DNA of 64,000 nt from Argopecten irradians (Eukaryota > Mollusca > Bivalvia > Pectinida > Pectinidae). The stretch's first letter is position 1, and every line of letters begins with the position of its first letter. The notes below the pieces were generated by a model, which saw nothing but the letters and a program-made list of their open reading frames with translations, was not told the DNA's origin and searched no databases. The position numbers and the translations under genes were made by a program. Location of the stretch: NCBI RefSeq assembly GCF_041381155.1, contig NC_091149.1:10184609-10248608 (forward strand), read 5' to 3'. Shown one piece after another: positions 13,490 to 25,425 of the stretch.

Positions 13490-13830
13490 GGGGATTCAAA
13501 ATATGTTTTGGGAGACTGCAGTACATTCGTGTTGATTCAATGTTACAGTAGAACAATTGGCTTTTTATAAGTGTTATCTCGGCGCAGTTCATGTTTGCCA
13601 CCAAAGACACCAAGCAAAACACTACATCCGGTTATGTTATACTGACAACGTGCGAACCAGTCGTCCCACTTCCTTGATGCTTAGCGCTCAGCAGGAGTAG
13701 AAACAATCACTTTTATAGACTATAGTGTTGCTCGGCAAGGGACAGTACCAGAGCCAATCTCATGTGGGCAAGCCCACAAATGAAGGCCAAACGTGATTTT
13801 GTGTCAGGGGAGACGTTAGGAAGAAAAGAA
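13490..13830 (-). repeat. dispersed SINE-like repeat
   Basis: This is the longest copy of the dispersed family in the window. It contains GTTTTGGGAGACTGCAGTAC, GACACCAAGCAAAACAC, TTATACTGACAACGTGCGAA, CCAGTCGTCCCACTTCC and CACTTTTATAGACTATAGTG in order. Parts recur at 4780-4915, 19985-20290 (reverse), 22735-22900 (reverse) and 24366-24470. It has no coding capacity. Confidence 0.65.
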
Positions 13831-16800
13831 AAGATAAGGTATAGACAGGTTTCCGGTTTATACAGTTTTACTATGAATTAAAACGACATAATATGACGTC
13901 GGTATACATAGGTATCCGAATTAGACAAGAACTGGTTTTAACAAGTAATAATGTACATCAGGTACACGAGTACTCCAACACATATATCCTATTAGACACT
14001 TTAAAGCCATTCAGATAAGACTACATTGAGGGAACAAAGGGAGAGAACTTACATAGGCACCGCCTGTTGTCAAATACCTTTTCAATTTGATTGAAATAAA
14101 ATTGTTGTTGAAATTGAAATACGTTGATGGTCTTATCGATTACTTAAGCTTTTCCTTAGTCTTAATTTCGTATGCATATTTTAATTTTACAATGCACTGG
14201 AAAGACTTCGTTCAGACAATGATTTATGGAATTATGCTGACTTTAACCAAACGAATGATTCATCATAGCGACACTTTGACAAGTTGTTTGTCATTAAAAT
14301 TGAAATCAAAGATCAAGTGCGAACACACATTTCATTCATATCATCCTTATTCGTCAAACTTTTTTTTACTGTTTGAATAATTGCATAGATAGTGAATTCG
14401 TCTCCTCAACCGTGCATTTTTAAATGCTCCACTGACTGCATTGAGAGGGCTCCGGTTTTACAAACATTGCTCAACTAAGCATTCTCCAAAGGAGAGCAAT
14501 GCAGAAGTTCGGACTTTCTATATAGTGCTTTCCTATGGATTTTTTTAAAGTTAATATTCTTAAATGAAGTGTTTTCTTACGTTCGTGAAACTTGGCCATG
14601 AAACTCAAGCATGATTTGTTACAAAAGGTTTTCAATGTATTTAGAGTCAATATCATTTGTGATATGTTTAAAATGAAAGTCCTCGTATTTATCAAATCCT
14701 AAATGATCAGATATAAACATGATTTTATTTCAGATTGTCAAAAGTATGTTTGATGTTATTATATTGCTTCTGGTGATTCAGTGACTTTCGTTGCAAACGT
14801 TTTTACTTTAAAGGAACAAACAGTTTTCGAATAATATTATATTTCATATAAAAGATTATCTTAAAGCTAAATTTAAGTGAGAAATATTTTACTTTAATGA
14901 TTAAAAGGTCAGGCGGTTCTATTTTTTTAATGAATTTAAATTTTAAAGAAAACACATTATATTATATGCAAACTGAAATTTACGTTATAGATATTTTACT
15001 TTAAAGCATAAAAAGTTCTGGAATTATAATATATTTTAAATCTAGGGTTTATCTTATGGGCAAAGCACAGGCACAGTATGTACAATAGCTTTGTCTATCA
15101 CATTTTAACAATAATGCTAACAAGCTTTCCCGTAAGCTTGACAGGCAAAATGTGTGTCCTCAAGATTTCTATTTTGCCCTTGCCATCGTTGACATGCGCC
15201 GTCACCTAAATTTGTTTCTTACCTGTCATGACGTCACCAACTTGTGTCTTACAGCGAAGAGTTAATGACTCATTAGATATGCAAATGAATCTACGAACTA
15301 GACTACCTCAATCACGTGATCAAAGGTCACTTTGACGTTTTGTTCTATACGCCCACGTAAAGGTTGTTAGTCCTTGGGGTTTCAGGACTTTCACTTCGTG
15401 GTTAATCTTTCAATATCAATTTCAAGATCTCGTTTAGGTCACAAAACACGTGAATTTTTCGAGACTTTACAAAATAAAATAACAGACGCGTAATGCCTTC
15501 TGGAAGATTCACAATGAAACACATATGATTTACATCGATATTAGGACCGTGAAAAGGGTTATAGAGTAATATATTATGTAAGTGCTTCGGACAAATATGA
15601 ATGTGTTGCGTAGAGAAATGGTGTTTAAAAACTGCATATTAGATGAGAATTACAATTGCGGTATTTTGTGACCATGACAACTGGCTATAGTTAATGGCTA
15701 CTAACACTTACATATATAGTCCAAAACCTGCAGATCGAGTAAATCACAGTAAAAGAATTTCTAGTTTATCAAGTTCACCCCGTGTAGTATGATTTATAAC
15801 ACGCCAGGCGAGTTTCATTGATATAATTTGTGGCCGTGATAACACAGGTCAGTACGTGAGACACTCTCTCCACCGCGGGCGTTGTAAAATAAATTATAAA
15901 CTTTAATATCCAACAGCCGGGTATCTTCAGTTTATCACGAATATATTGAGTAAATTTCCGTTTACAAAATCCTGGTTTATGTATTTTTATGTGAATGGAA
16001 TTGTTTGTATTTGTTCAATAAACTATAAGTCAAAAGTATCTTGAAATTCAATGGCGGCCAAACAAGTGATTGTCCTTTACATGACATTGTACCAGTTCTC
16101 GGGAAGCTGATCTTGTTATGACTCCATGTTATGATTTATCATTGCATTAACCATATGTTAATCGCTGCGACGTATTAAATCTTATTCTATTATCCTAATC
16201 CATCTTCAAAAAAATGCTTCACATTTAAAAAAGAAGTTATTTATTTAGTAGCTTTGTATTTATGCATGGGCCAACAGTGATTTTGCCTTTAATTTTTTAA
16301 AACAACTCATAATCATTTTTACACAAATTTGAAAAATAGCTATTAATATTCTAGCTATCAAACTTCGTAACATTATTTTCTTTCAGTTTTGAATAAAAGT
16401 TAATAAAAATATACTCCTTTCTTTCAAAATGAAAGTAGTTTTTTTTGCAAGTGAAAAAACATGCAAATATCGATTTGTTTGTAAGGGTTTTACTATCTTG
16501 GTACTATTGTCGACACAAAACATCATCTAAACACTTACCGTATGTCCGGAGCCTATTACTTGTCAAAGATTTGGTAGATTTCCCCCTTTTTCTCCCACTT
16601 TTCACACTAGCAGACGACAGACGTCGTATCGGCTTGTGACGCTCGGAGCGCCACCTGACAAAGAGAGTTTGAGACGGTCGCAAACTACTTTTGTTTCATT
16701 CATTCGCACGCTTCAGTGAACAAACTTCATGACGTAGACGTATTTTCCGGCTGTCATTACCTATTCCGTGTCATTTACAACATGCGCAGACGGTCAAACT

Positions 16801-17924
16801 TATACAGTAAAACGAAAGGACATATATTTCACTGTATATGAAGGAGCAAATGACACATTTAACATAAGATGATGTTAGAAATGTTTGTATGTCTTAGCAC
16901 TGCATTTTTTGATATATGCTTGGTAACTTCTATGACAGTGCTACATTGACACAATGAAATATGTCATTACGCACAAATCACCATTCAGTGACCCAGACCA
17001 GACTTACATAAGGCCGAAAACTAATGACAGTCATTCTCTTTGCATCTTTGTTTTTATTTCACAGTAAACTGGTACCGGTTCTATCATCGTTCTTATAAGC
17101 TTATACGTATCCATATAATGAATATTGTTAGTTTGTTTATGTTTGACAATCAAGGTCATAAAGGGTCAAACTTTACCTGCATATAATCTTTAAAGATAAG
17201 CAGGTGCATTATAAAACAATGGGCGTATCCACGGATATTTCAAAGGGTTGTAAACTGTATTTTTTCAGTTAAAACAAAATATTACATTTTCACTGCAGTC
17301 CCACTATGTAACCTTACCAAGCGCAGTTGGCAGTCATATAGACAATGAACATCAAGCGCCTATTACGACGTTATTATCATTGTGACGTCACAATTGTCGT
17401 GCCAGCGATCACGGAAGACTGCTGTTCAAATGGCTGTTCCATCCATGACGAAAACGAATGTTTATTTCATTATATTTACATTTCCGTTTTCACCTTCCTA
17501 TATAACCTTACTAACCAGACAATCGTTTAAACTTGCGTAAACACAGAGGGGCTGCTGCGCAAGAACACAAACCGAAACACTGACTTCCGCCCTTATGTGA
17601 ATGCGCATCCGGTTAGGCCAAAATATATGCCATGACAAACGTTCGATATCAACATCAGTTTGAATGCAAGGTTAAGCATTGTGTTAATATTAAAAAATAA
17701 AAAATTAAAACATATTAAATAAATGGATTAAAAACGATAAAGTTATTGTGGAACTATATTTTATTTACTCCCGGAACTTGACACATTTTCCCGCTAAATT
17801 GGAGCCAACTGTTTCGTGATTCCATCAATTACTCAGCTATTCCATAAATCGTATAACGTTGAAAAAACGAAGGTTCATTTCACCGGAACACTAAATTTAA
17901 ATGAAATGGTCGCTCGAAATGTAA
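13831..17924. other. long non-coding stretch
   Basis: No gene was recognised. The plus-strand frame at 14087-14380 (97 codons) has no identifiable domain. Local CpG content looks higher at about 16600-17640, where TGCGCA occurs three times (near 16788, 17555 and 17602). That is weak promoter-like evidence only. Confidence 0.4.
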
Positions 17925-18050
17925 ATATAAGGAATGTTTTTAATTTTTTGTTGTTTACTGGTGTGTAAACGCGCGTCATTTAAAATATATGTACAAAAAA
18001 TACAGTTTACACACCAGTAAACAACAAAAAATAAAAATCATTCCTTAAAT
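17925..18050. repeat. long inverted repeat (foldback), about 46-bp arms
   Basis: The left arm at 17925-17970 (ending TTACTGGTGTGTAAAC) is matched by the right arm at 18005-18050 (starting GTTTACACACCAGTAA) almost base for base, with a 34-bp spacer. The first 10 or so bases of each arm, around AAGGAATG, are slightly diverged. It is probably a foldback transposon remnant or hairpin locus. Confidence 0.85.
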
Positions 18051-18103
18051 AGATGCAAAATTCCTTGGGATTTCATCATTAAAATTGTAACCAAATGTAA
18101 ATA

Positions 18104-18174
18104 TAAGCATTGAACGTCTTTCGGTTGGCATTCATAGCCAATATGAATGCCAACTGAAAGACGTTCAATGCTTA
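18104..18174. repeat. near-perfect short hairpin, 33-bp arms
   Basis: Arms 18104-18136 and 18142-18174 are complementary along their full length apart from one wobble-type mismatch, with a 5-bp loop (GCCAA). The left arm starts TAAGCATTGAACGTCTTTC and the right arm ends GAAAGACGTTCAATGCTTA. It lies 54 bp from the neighbouring foldback, and both are preceded by AAATGTAAATATAAG. It could be a foldback element or an inverted-repeat small-RNA locus; the sequence does not decide. Confidence 0.85.
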
Positions 18175-19384
18175 AATAACAATCATACCGGTATGTGAAA
18201 TAGAAACAGCGATAAAACGATAACGTCAGATGACTATCGACGGATCGCAAGCTGTCAATCAAACCGCACGTGACTTTTTGTACACGTGCGTTTGCGAGCA
18301 AGAGGCGTGGTTATGTAACACCTGTCGATCGGTCAATTATGAAGATAGCTTGTGAAACAAGAATATTTTCAAAAGGTCATGCTATTCAAGCAAGAAACCC
18401 GTTGTATAAAGAGTCTTAATTAACTTCGACAATGTTTTTTTTTCATTGGACGATTCGAAGTTTAGAGTTATCTCCGGTCAAGGATGAATAATCGTGGAAC
18501 TAGATCAGACGGGTAGAGTAGCCAACATCTAGAGACACCAATGTATATAAATTAATTATGTTATTCTCATCTAAAATGTAAAGAGCTTAAATTTGCTGGG
18601 GAAAAAATGATTTAAGTTATTATTTGTTATGAAGCATATCGAAATTATCCATGGCATCTTGAAACATAACAATGATCACTGTACTATGTATTTCTGTATA
18701 TGTTAAACCTATGTGCTGTATTGCCGAAGGTACAGGGAGATATGACGCAGTGATGTAAATTGTAGTGCTATGAGCTTACATTACATATTACATACTACGT
18801 TCAAATTGTTAAAAACATCCGTAATGAAAACAAAAAAGGTACTTGTTTTTTTTCCGTCATATTTGTTAAAGGCCCACTACCTTTCAAGAGCAATTTTTAT
18901 AGGTTAAAAAAACATTAATAACATAAGAAAATACATATCGATCGCCTAAGATGAGGTTACAACACCAACAATTTTCAAAAATTTGAGATCGTGAACAATA
19001 TTGAAAAGCGGTGCATGATAGTTCTTATATATTGACATATGACGGTCAGTATTGACTGAGGTAGTGTTATGGCGATTGTAATTTAAAAAAAAGAGGTGAA
19101 AAAGGAAAATACCTCACATTTAAATTGATGAAAATAGAATACTTCACTAGCATTAACCAGTATTCATTCGTGACAACATTTTTTTTTAAATTCTATTTAA
19201 ACAACTTTCGTGGAGATTTATTTTCGCAAATTCTAAATTGTTTGGTAAGGTTTATAATACTTACATCCTATTAACAACCATGTATGTGGTGTCCTGCGTG
19301 CGTGAAGTTCGAGGTGCGTGTTGTATTATACAAGATTTGGAGATATTAATTCGCGAAACATGATCGCGACATGTGACATATCAT
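18175..19384. other. non-coding stretch
   Basis: No gene or repeat was recognised apart from a short GCCGAAGGTACAGGGA motif near 18722 that resembles the repeat at 498-733. Confidence 0.45.
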
Positions 19385-19391
19385 TGACGAA

Positions 19392-19461
19392 ACCAGACAA
19401 GATGACGTCACACAAATTATTACGTCCAGACAAGATGACGTCACACAAATTATTACGTCAT
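19392..19461. repeat. 33-bp direct duplication carrying two CRE palindromes
   Basis: A 33-bp unit containing CCAGACAAGATGACGTCACA is present twice in tandem. Each copy holds the perfect CREB/ATF palindrome TGACGTCA (19403-19410 and 19436-19443). Whether it acts as an enhancer cannot be told; no gene was recognised nearby. Confidence 0.8.
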
Positions 19462-19984
19462 TTCTGTCTATAGAGGAACGCGAAATCTGTTCACCAAACT
19501 TGCGATTAAATAGGAATTTCATAAACCTTTGAAAAAAAGTTGATGTAGGATTGATTCTATTTTTTCGATTTAAAACAATAACGATATATTCTTTACTGAA
19601 AAATGCATATAGATTGATTGTCAATGAGTGCAAATATGAGGCATAATTGTTTTTCCGAGAATAATTCATTTGAGGAATATAAGTGAACCTTTTGATAACG
19701 ACCGAAATTGCGAATATTGCTGACTCCACAGGTTTAATAAAGAACTTTTACTGTGAATTGTAAAATTAAATCGTCAAACATGCTAAGAAAAAGCAACATT
19801 GAAATCACCACACACAATGGTTTGCAACCTGCAATTACTTGCGATATCAGCGATTGATAATGTTGCAGTTGGTTCGTTTAATAGGCGCCCTTAAACAGCC
19901 AGAGATGTTAACATGGTACATGTAGTTGGAATTGTACGTGTTGCCCCATTGCATATTCGCAAAAGGCGACTTAAATTAGGATTC

Positions 19985-20290
19985 ATCCTGACGTTCTTCT
20001 TCCTTGAGTGCTCGCTCCTGTGAGGAAGGCTCTGGGTTCTGTACCCTTGCCTAGACACAACAAAGTCTATAAAAGTGGTAGTTTTTGCTTCTGCTTATCA
20101 CTCAGCAGTAAGGGAGTGGAAAGACTCGTTCGCCAGTTGTCAGTATAATATGGTCTGGTTGGGTGTGTAGCTTGGTGTCTTCAAGGCATCCTTCGGTGAT
20201 ATAACTATAAAAATACGGAAAAAGATCATCTATGCAAGAATATACCACAATCTTCCAATACACGTACCCTGCATTTGACAAATCAAATCG
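19985..20290 (+). repeat. dispersed SINE-like repeat, opposite orientation
   Basis: CACTCAGCAGTAAGGGAGTG, GTGTAGCTTGGTGTCTTCAA, GGCATCCTTCGGTGATATA and AATATACCACAATCTTCCAA match, in reverse complement and reverse order, the repeat at 13490-13830, and directly the segment at 22735-22900. Confidence 0.65.
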
Positions 20291-20367
20291 GGTTCTTAGT
20301 ACTCTCTATATAATTATCCTCTAAAAAAATTGTATCACAAATACAGAAGCTTTGAAAATAATGATTG

Positions 20368-20562
20368 GTGCTGTAAACCTATCCTGTATTTGCATTTTAC
20401 AGAGTTATCGACTCTTGCAGGTAGGTAGTGACGTCATGTGTTTGCGAGCGTAACATCATACTTTTCGGAGAAAACGACGTGAATTTCGCTCACAAAATAA
20501 TGACATAACAATGGATACCTACCCGCATGTGAGATAACTCTGTAATATACAAAGACGGGATA
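20368..20562 (-). repeat. foldback MITE, copy 1
   Basis: The ends are inverted: TTTTACAGAGTTATCGACTC on the left and GAGATAACTCTGTAATATAC on the right, about 195 bp overall. A related copy at 27246-27447 lies in the opposite orientation and shares the interior GCGAGCGTAACATCATACTT, TTTCGGA and GAATTTCGCT motifs. It has no coding capacity; it is consistent with a non-autonomous DNA transposon. Confidence 0.75.
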
Positions 20563-20597
20563 CTGTATCATAGTTTCGATTTTCAATACTGAAATGC

Positions 20598-20629
20598 ATC
20601 CCCCCCCCCCCCCCAAAAAAAAAAAAATA

Positions 20630-20662
<33 letters not shown>
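20598..20662. repeat. poly(C)/poly(A) tract
   Basis: A run of about 15 C is followed directly by about 47 bases that are almost all A. It lies 36 bp to the right of the foldback element. Homopolymer length may be unreliable in the assembly. Confidence 0.9.
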
Positions 20663-20666
<4 letters not shown>

Positions 20667-22564
20667 TAGCTTTTGAAAGGTAAGCAATTCTCCAGTCAAC
20701 TCGTATACTATGACTTGTACAGTCACGATCGTGTAACTCCGTCACATACATTGTTGAATATGGCTTATAAGTATTGCTGTTGAAGTTTTATTTTCAATTG
20801 AATAGTGACGTTAATATATTGCCCTATTGAATTTCAGTATTAAAAATTAGTTTTATAAATCTCGCTTCTTTTAGTATTTTGCAGCTATTGTGAAACCAGT
20901 TACATAATCGACATATTTAGTATATTCCACTCGTGTTGATAAGTCCTTTATGTGAACAATTGGTTGTAATTTAGAGGTCAATTGCTTTACTTTTATTTTC
21001 CTTCGGGTTCTTCAATAGTCACAACTATTTAGATAAGAAGTGTGTGTGTTTTAACCTTGGAAAGTGCACACCGTTCTAAAATAACCAACATTAAAAATAT
21101 CTGACACTTTAATGACAAATATGTAATCTTCAAGGTTTCAAAGATATTAGACGCAAACAAATGAAGTTTTACATTCAGGGTTTCAATACACAAGGTATTA
21201 TAGGTACACATAACTACTTAAAAGAGGACAATGAAATCGATTAATAAATTTATCTTCAATAAAGATACGATTGTACCTCTAATCTAAGCATCTAAAGATA
21301 ATTACCAAGTGGAAGTGAAAGTTTTGTAGAACTTCAATACCACGGAAGGGATTTCTAAGGGGGATTACCATATTTTCACATAAGACCCCATTTTCTCGAA
21401 ACAAACCTACGCCAAAAATATGCTGTGATATTTATACTTGCGAAACAAGAAAAGCTTTTTATATTTTATTCACCACCCAAATTTACCACAATTTTGAAAA
21501 TTACAATATATAGGTTTAATTTTTACAGCTACAAATAAGAGTTGAAAATGCATTTTGGCAGTTCTACCCAAATTACTTGTTTTATATTTACGTCAACAGT
21601 GCAGTGAAATGTGTACATACCGTATAACTATAAATCCATGTAGTGGTTTACAATATCGTTTCACGTTTCTGTAGTGTTATTAGTAGGTGTATTTTGCAAG
21701 TATGTGCTACAACAACATTCACAGTGTATAAACTCTGTATTATAACTGAGTTTTATAAGGCATCCTACATGTTTAGATATCCACTTGAATGGTTTTTACA
21801 GCTTAATTCATTAAATCTTACAGTTTTTAATAGGTTATCGAAGAAAAATTAGCATGACGTTTTCGCCCTGTTATGGCACATATACATTTCAGTCAGAAAT
21901 TATATACATATTGTGTTTAATAAGTAAAACAAACTTTTGACTTGTTTCGAGAGATAAGGGCCTTGTATATTCAGGTACAACAGGAACGAACTCATTAAAG
22001 AATGGACGCTTCGTAAAAACGTCGCCCTAGGAAGGTTCGAGATATAACTTTCAATATGCGATCGTGGCGATGATTTATGTAAGCAGGATATTTCTGATCT
22101 AAAGTAAGGAAAATGCCACAAGTAGGACGTATATCAGATTTTGTAAACATTGACGGTAAAACTCGTCTCCGAAACTTAAAAGTGTTTAGGTCGGATACAA
22201 GATCAGTTTTAAAATCGATCGCGGCCGTAAATCACATATGTAGCGGAAAATTCCATAGACATGTCTTATCGTATGTCTTTGTTTATCTTAACAAGGTCAA
22301 CATCTTAAAGATTTGAGAAAATGAGAGACTTTTTCATGGATTAAATTAGATTAATAAATTCACAATCATTAAATCAATTACACTGGCTATTACGTTTGTA
22401 GAGATGCTTTATTATGACCATGTGTATTGTTTTGCTCATTTTACCTACCTATATTACCATTATGTGATAGTACATGCTAACAGATGATTACCTGTGATCT
22501 CTCTCTTCTTATCGGTCATGAATAGCAGATTATTTATTTCAAGACCCGAACATGTATTTAAAGG
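20663..22564. other. non-coding stretch
   Basis: No gene was recognised. Minus and plus frames of 60-73 codons between 21029 and 22316 show no domain and no conserved copy elsewhere in the window. Confidence 0.45.
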
Positions 22565-22985
22565 TGATACTTGCGTAAAAGGAGAGGAGGAAATGTAGTG
22601 GCCAGGCCGGGATTCGAACCTGGGACCTCCGAACTCAAGCCGGGTTATCTACCACTGGAACTATCAGGCCCGCTACACTCCTCACCTCGTCCTCAAACAC
22701 ACACGACACCCTTATACACCAACCGTGGGTATTTGCACCATATACATAATGTGACCGGGTGGGGTGTGTTGCTTGGTGTCTTCGACGGCATGCTTCAGTG
22801 ATATAGCACTATAAAAAGGGCAACAGTTCTACTATACAAGAAGACACAACACGAATATACCACAGTCTCCCAACACACGCACCTCGAACAACATACACGC
22901 ATGGGAGGCCATCCTTACATGACCATAGCTGTTAATAGGCCGTTAATAATCAAACAAGCAAACAAACAAACAAAACCGTAAGTGG
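22565..22985 (+). repeat. composite SINE-like repeat with tRNA-like module and (CAAA)n tail
   Basis: The left part carries an antisense tRNA-like module (22600-22671). The middle (22735-22900) is homologous to 19985-20290 and, in reverse, to 13490-13640. The right end is CTGTTAATAGGCCGTTAATA followed by (CAAA)-rich repeats at 22950-22977, which looks like a retroposon tail. The opposite polarity of the tRNA-like module and the tail suggests a composite of two repeats. The plus-strand frame at 22571-22801 is a by-product. Confidence 0.65.
22600..22671 (-). other. tRNA-like sequence (pseudo-tRNA, Pol III A and B boxes)
   Basis: Read on the minus strand this 72-nt block has an A-box-like TAGTTCCAGTGG, a B box GGTTCGAATCC and a possible anticodon stem CCGG/TCGG closing the 7-nt loop CTTGAGT. 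The acceptor stem pairs poorly, so I take it as a tRNA-derived SINE head rather than a working tRNA. Confidence 0.6.
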
Positions 22986-24169
22986 AGAGAAGAAAATGTA
23001 GCTGCCAAACCAGGACTAGAGTTAGTGTTTCGATACATACTATTAACTCTCTGATATATTAAGTATACATGTACTAATACATACATTACAGTAAAACTTA
23101 GCGACTACGTAGGTAAAATGACCACCTGCTATCCCAAATGACCAATTTCAACACATTTCAACCTGGGTATAACTTGTTTATAAAGAGAATTCACACTCTG
23201 TCACTTGTGTTGAATTCATGGCCAGTCCTTATTTGTCCATGTTAAGTTAAAACCTACGCATAGTAAGTATTGAAATTCTCAAAAAGCTTAGTAATTTGTG
23301 ACGGCGAAAAACTATCAATAAAAGCTCAACTTCTTCCAAAAGTATGAGAATTACGTGGTATCGATATTTCGTGGTTTCTTATAAGAAATATACTCGGGGA
23401 GGGTAAATTTCGCAGGGTAAATAGAGTGTTTATCCCTTCAATTCATGAATCTAGACAATGATGTTGTTCCTTTTCGTGGATTTCAATGAAAATGTGAATA
23501 CAGCGAAATCAAAGCATCCGCGAAATTTAACCGTTAAACAGTATATGGGAAGAATCAAAATCGGTTCACAAAGAAAATCGAGAGTCGAGAGAAGTCTCAT
23601 TTAGACAAATACATACAATATATTTTTAGTTAGTTTTATCGTATGTGATTTGCATTTGTAACGTAACTTTTATACTCACATTATACACAATCTCTTCGTG
23701 GGCATGACAGTTACGGCATAAGATTCTCCACCGCTGACAGAGCAAAAACAATACTAATAATTAGAACAATAGCTGATATTTAATCGAGTATATATGAGTC
23801 TAATTAGCAGAAAAATACATGTGATTTTTTGTTGCTTTTAATACATGCGCAATCAGAATGTCATTCCATGAAGGGCATAGTCACAATGTTTTTTTTAAAT
23901 ATTGTTTGTCTTGAAGTAAAATAAAAAGCTCAAACTTTTCAATGGTGTAGTACGAAACGTTTGTAACTGAATAAATTCTAACTCCTCTTAGTGACCCGGT
24001 GGTTTTGCTCCAGATAACTTTGCTCTGAACCATATGACAAGGTTAACTAGGGAGAATGTACATCACTCCTCTACACAGATCGTCATTGTTATCTGTACCT
24101 GAATTTGTCACGGGCAGAAGTGACGGCGTGTCAGTTTATACCTAATGACAATTCACTTGGCGGTTTTGA
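22986..24169. other. non-coding stretch
   Basis: No gene was recognised. The segment around 23090-23170 (AAACTTAGCGACTACGTAGG, then AATGACCACC and AATGACCAATT) has the look of a repeat edge, but no second copy was found in this window. Confidence 0.4.
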
Positions 24170-24350
24170 CAGGGAATCTGGGGAATATCCCCATTTTTAA
24201 TAAACAATGTTTTTTTTTGTTTTTTGTTTTTTTATATGGAATCTGATGAATATCCCTAATCTTATTAACAATATTTGATTTTGATGGGGAATTTGATGAA
24301 TAAATGTGTTCTTGATAGGAAATCAGAGGAATATCCCCAATCTAAATACA
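24170..24350. repeat. three imperfect direct repeats, about 65 bp
   Basis: GGGAATCTGGGGAATATCCC, GGAATCTGATGAATATCCC and GGAAATCAGAGGAATATCCC recur with T-rich spacers, and a fourth, weaker copy (GGGAATTTGATGAATAA) lies between them. No coding potential is seen. Confidence 0.55.
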
Positions 24351-24365
24351 ATGCGTGTTTTTTAT

Positions 24366-24475
24366 AGAAAACAAGCGAACTAGTTGTCCCACTCTCTTAA
24401 TGATGATTGCTCAGCCGGAACAGAGACTACCACTGTTATGTTATAGACTGTCAAGCTCTCAATTCCAGACTAAAA
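24366..24475 (-). repeat. fragment of dispersed SINE-like repeat
   Basis: GCGAACTAGTTGTCCCACTC, then GCTCAGCCGGAACAGAGACT and ACCACTGTTATG, match the 13648-13725 part of the longer copy in the same orientation. Confidence 0.6.
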
Positions 24476-24817
24476 ATGAGGCCGTTCAAACGAGTTAACT
24501 ACGAGATTATTGAAATATAAGATCCTAGTTGTCTTTACAAAAGGGCTGCAAGCACAATTCTAACGCGATACTTGCATGACAGGTCATATATGCTAAGGTC
24601 GATTGTATATCGATCTTTCATTTTGATAACAGAGACTTCTTTATAGTGTTATCTCAAAGGAAAAAATAGCAGTAAAAATAAGCCACTATTGCCTAATTGT
24701 ATATCTTTTACAATGTTAACATAAAGAAAGGAAGAAACAGTATCAATTGTTTTAGACAGTTTTAGTAAATATTATTCTTTTACGAATGAATGTAAGGTGC
24801 ACCATTACCATTTGAAA

Positions 24818-25425
24818 ATACGGTGTTTGTTCTACACAAACGTTCTGGTGACCCTTCCAATTCACCAATCAAGTTGCTGCTTCAAGAATCTTGGACGAAC
24901 GGTATTTGTTTAACACAAACGTTCTGGTGACCTTTCGAATTGACCAATCGAATTGTTGCTTTAAGAATCTTGGACGAACGGTATTTGTTTAACACAAACG
25001 TTCTGGTGACCTTTCGAATCGACCAATCGAATTGTTGCTTCAAGAATCTTGGACGAACGATATTTGTTTAACACAAACGTTCTGGTGACCTTTCGAATTG
25101 ACCAATCGAATTGTTGCTTCAAGAATCTTGGACGAACGATATTTGTTTAACACAAACGTTCTGGTGACCTTTCGAATCGACCAATCGAATTGTTGCTTAA
25201 AGAATCTTGGACGAACGGTATTTGTTTAACACAAACGTTCTGGTGACCTTTCGAATCGACCAATCGAATTGTTGCTTAAAGAATCTTGGACGAACGGTAT
25301 TTGTTTAACACAAACGTTCTTGCGAATTGTTGCTTAAAGAATCTTGGACGAACGGTATTTGTTTAACACAAACGTTCTTGTGACCCTTCGAATTGACCAA
25401 TCAAATTGCTGTTTCCATTTACATT
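24818..25425. repeat. 79-bp minisatellite
   Basis: About seven or eight copies of a 79-bp unit are present. The GGTATTTG/GATATTTG landmark falls at 24901, 24980, 25059 and 25138, an exact 79-bp period. Each unit holds the inverted motif TTTGTTTAACACAAACG and AAGAATCTTGGACGAACG. The unit near 25318-25345 is shortened. No coding potential is seen. Confidence 0.9.

Noticed and set aside
22600-22671. Functional tRNA gene
   Set aside because: A and B boxes are present, but the acceptor stem pairs poorly and the block is embedded in a dispersed repeat.
22571-22801. 76-codon frame with an ARPGFEPGTSELKPG-like peptide
   Set aside because: This peptide is a translation of the antisense tRNA-like SINE module, a frequent false gene call.
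24818-25425. CRISPR-like array
   Set aside because: The 79-bp units repeat along their full length with no unique spacers, and the window is eukaryotic.
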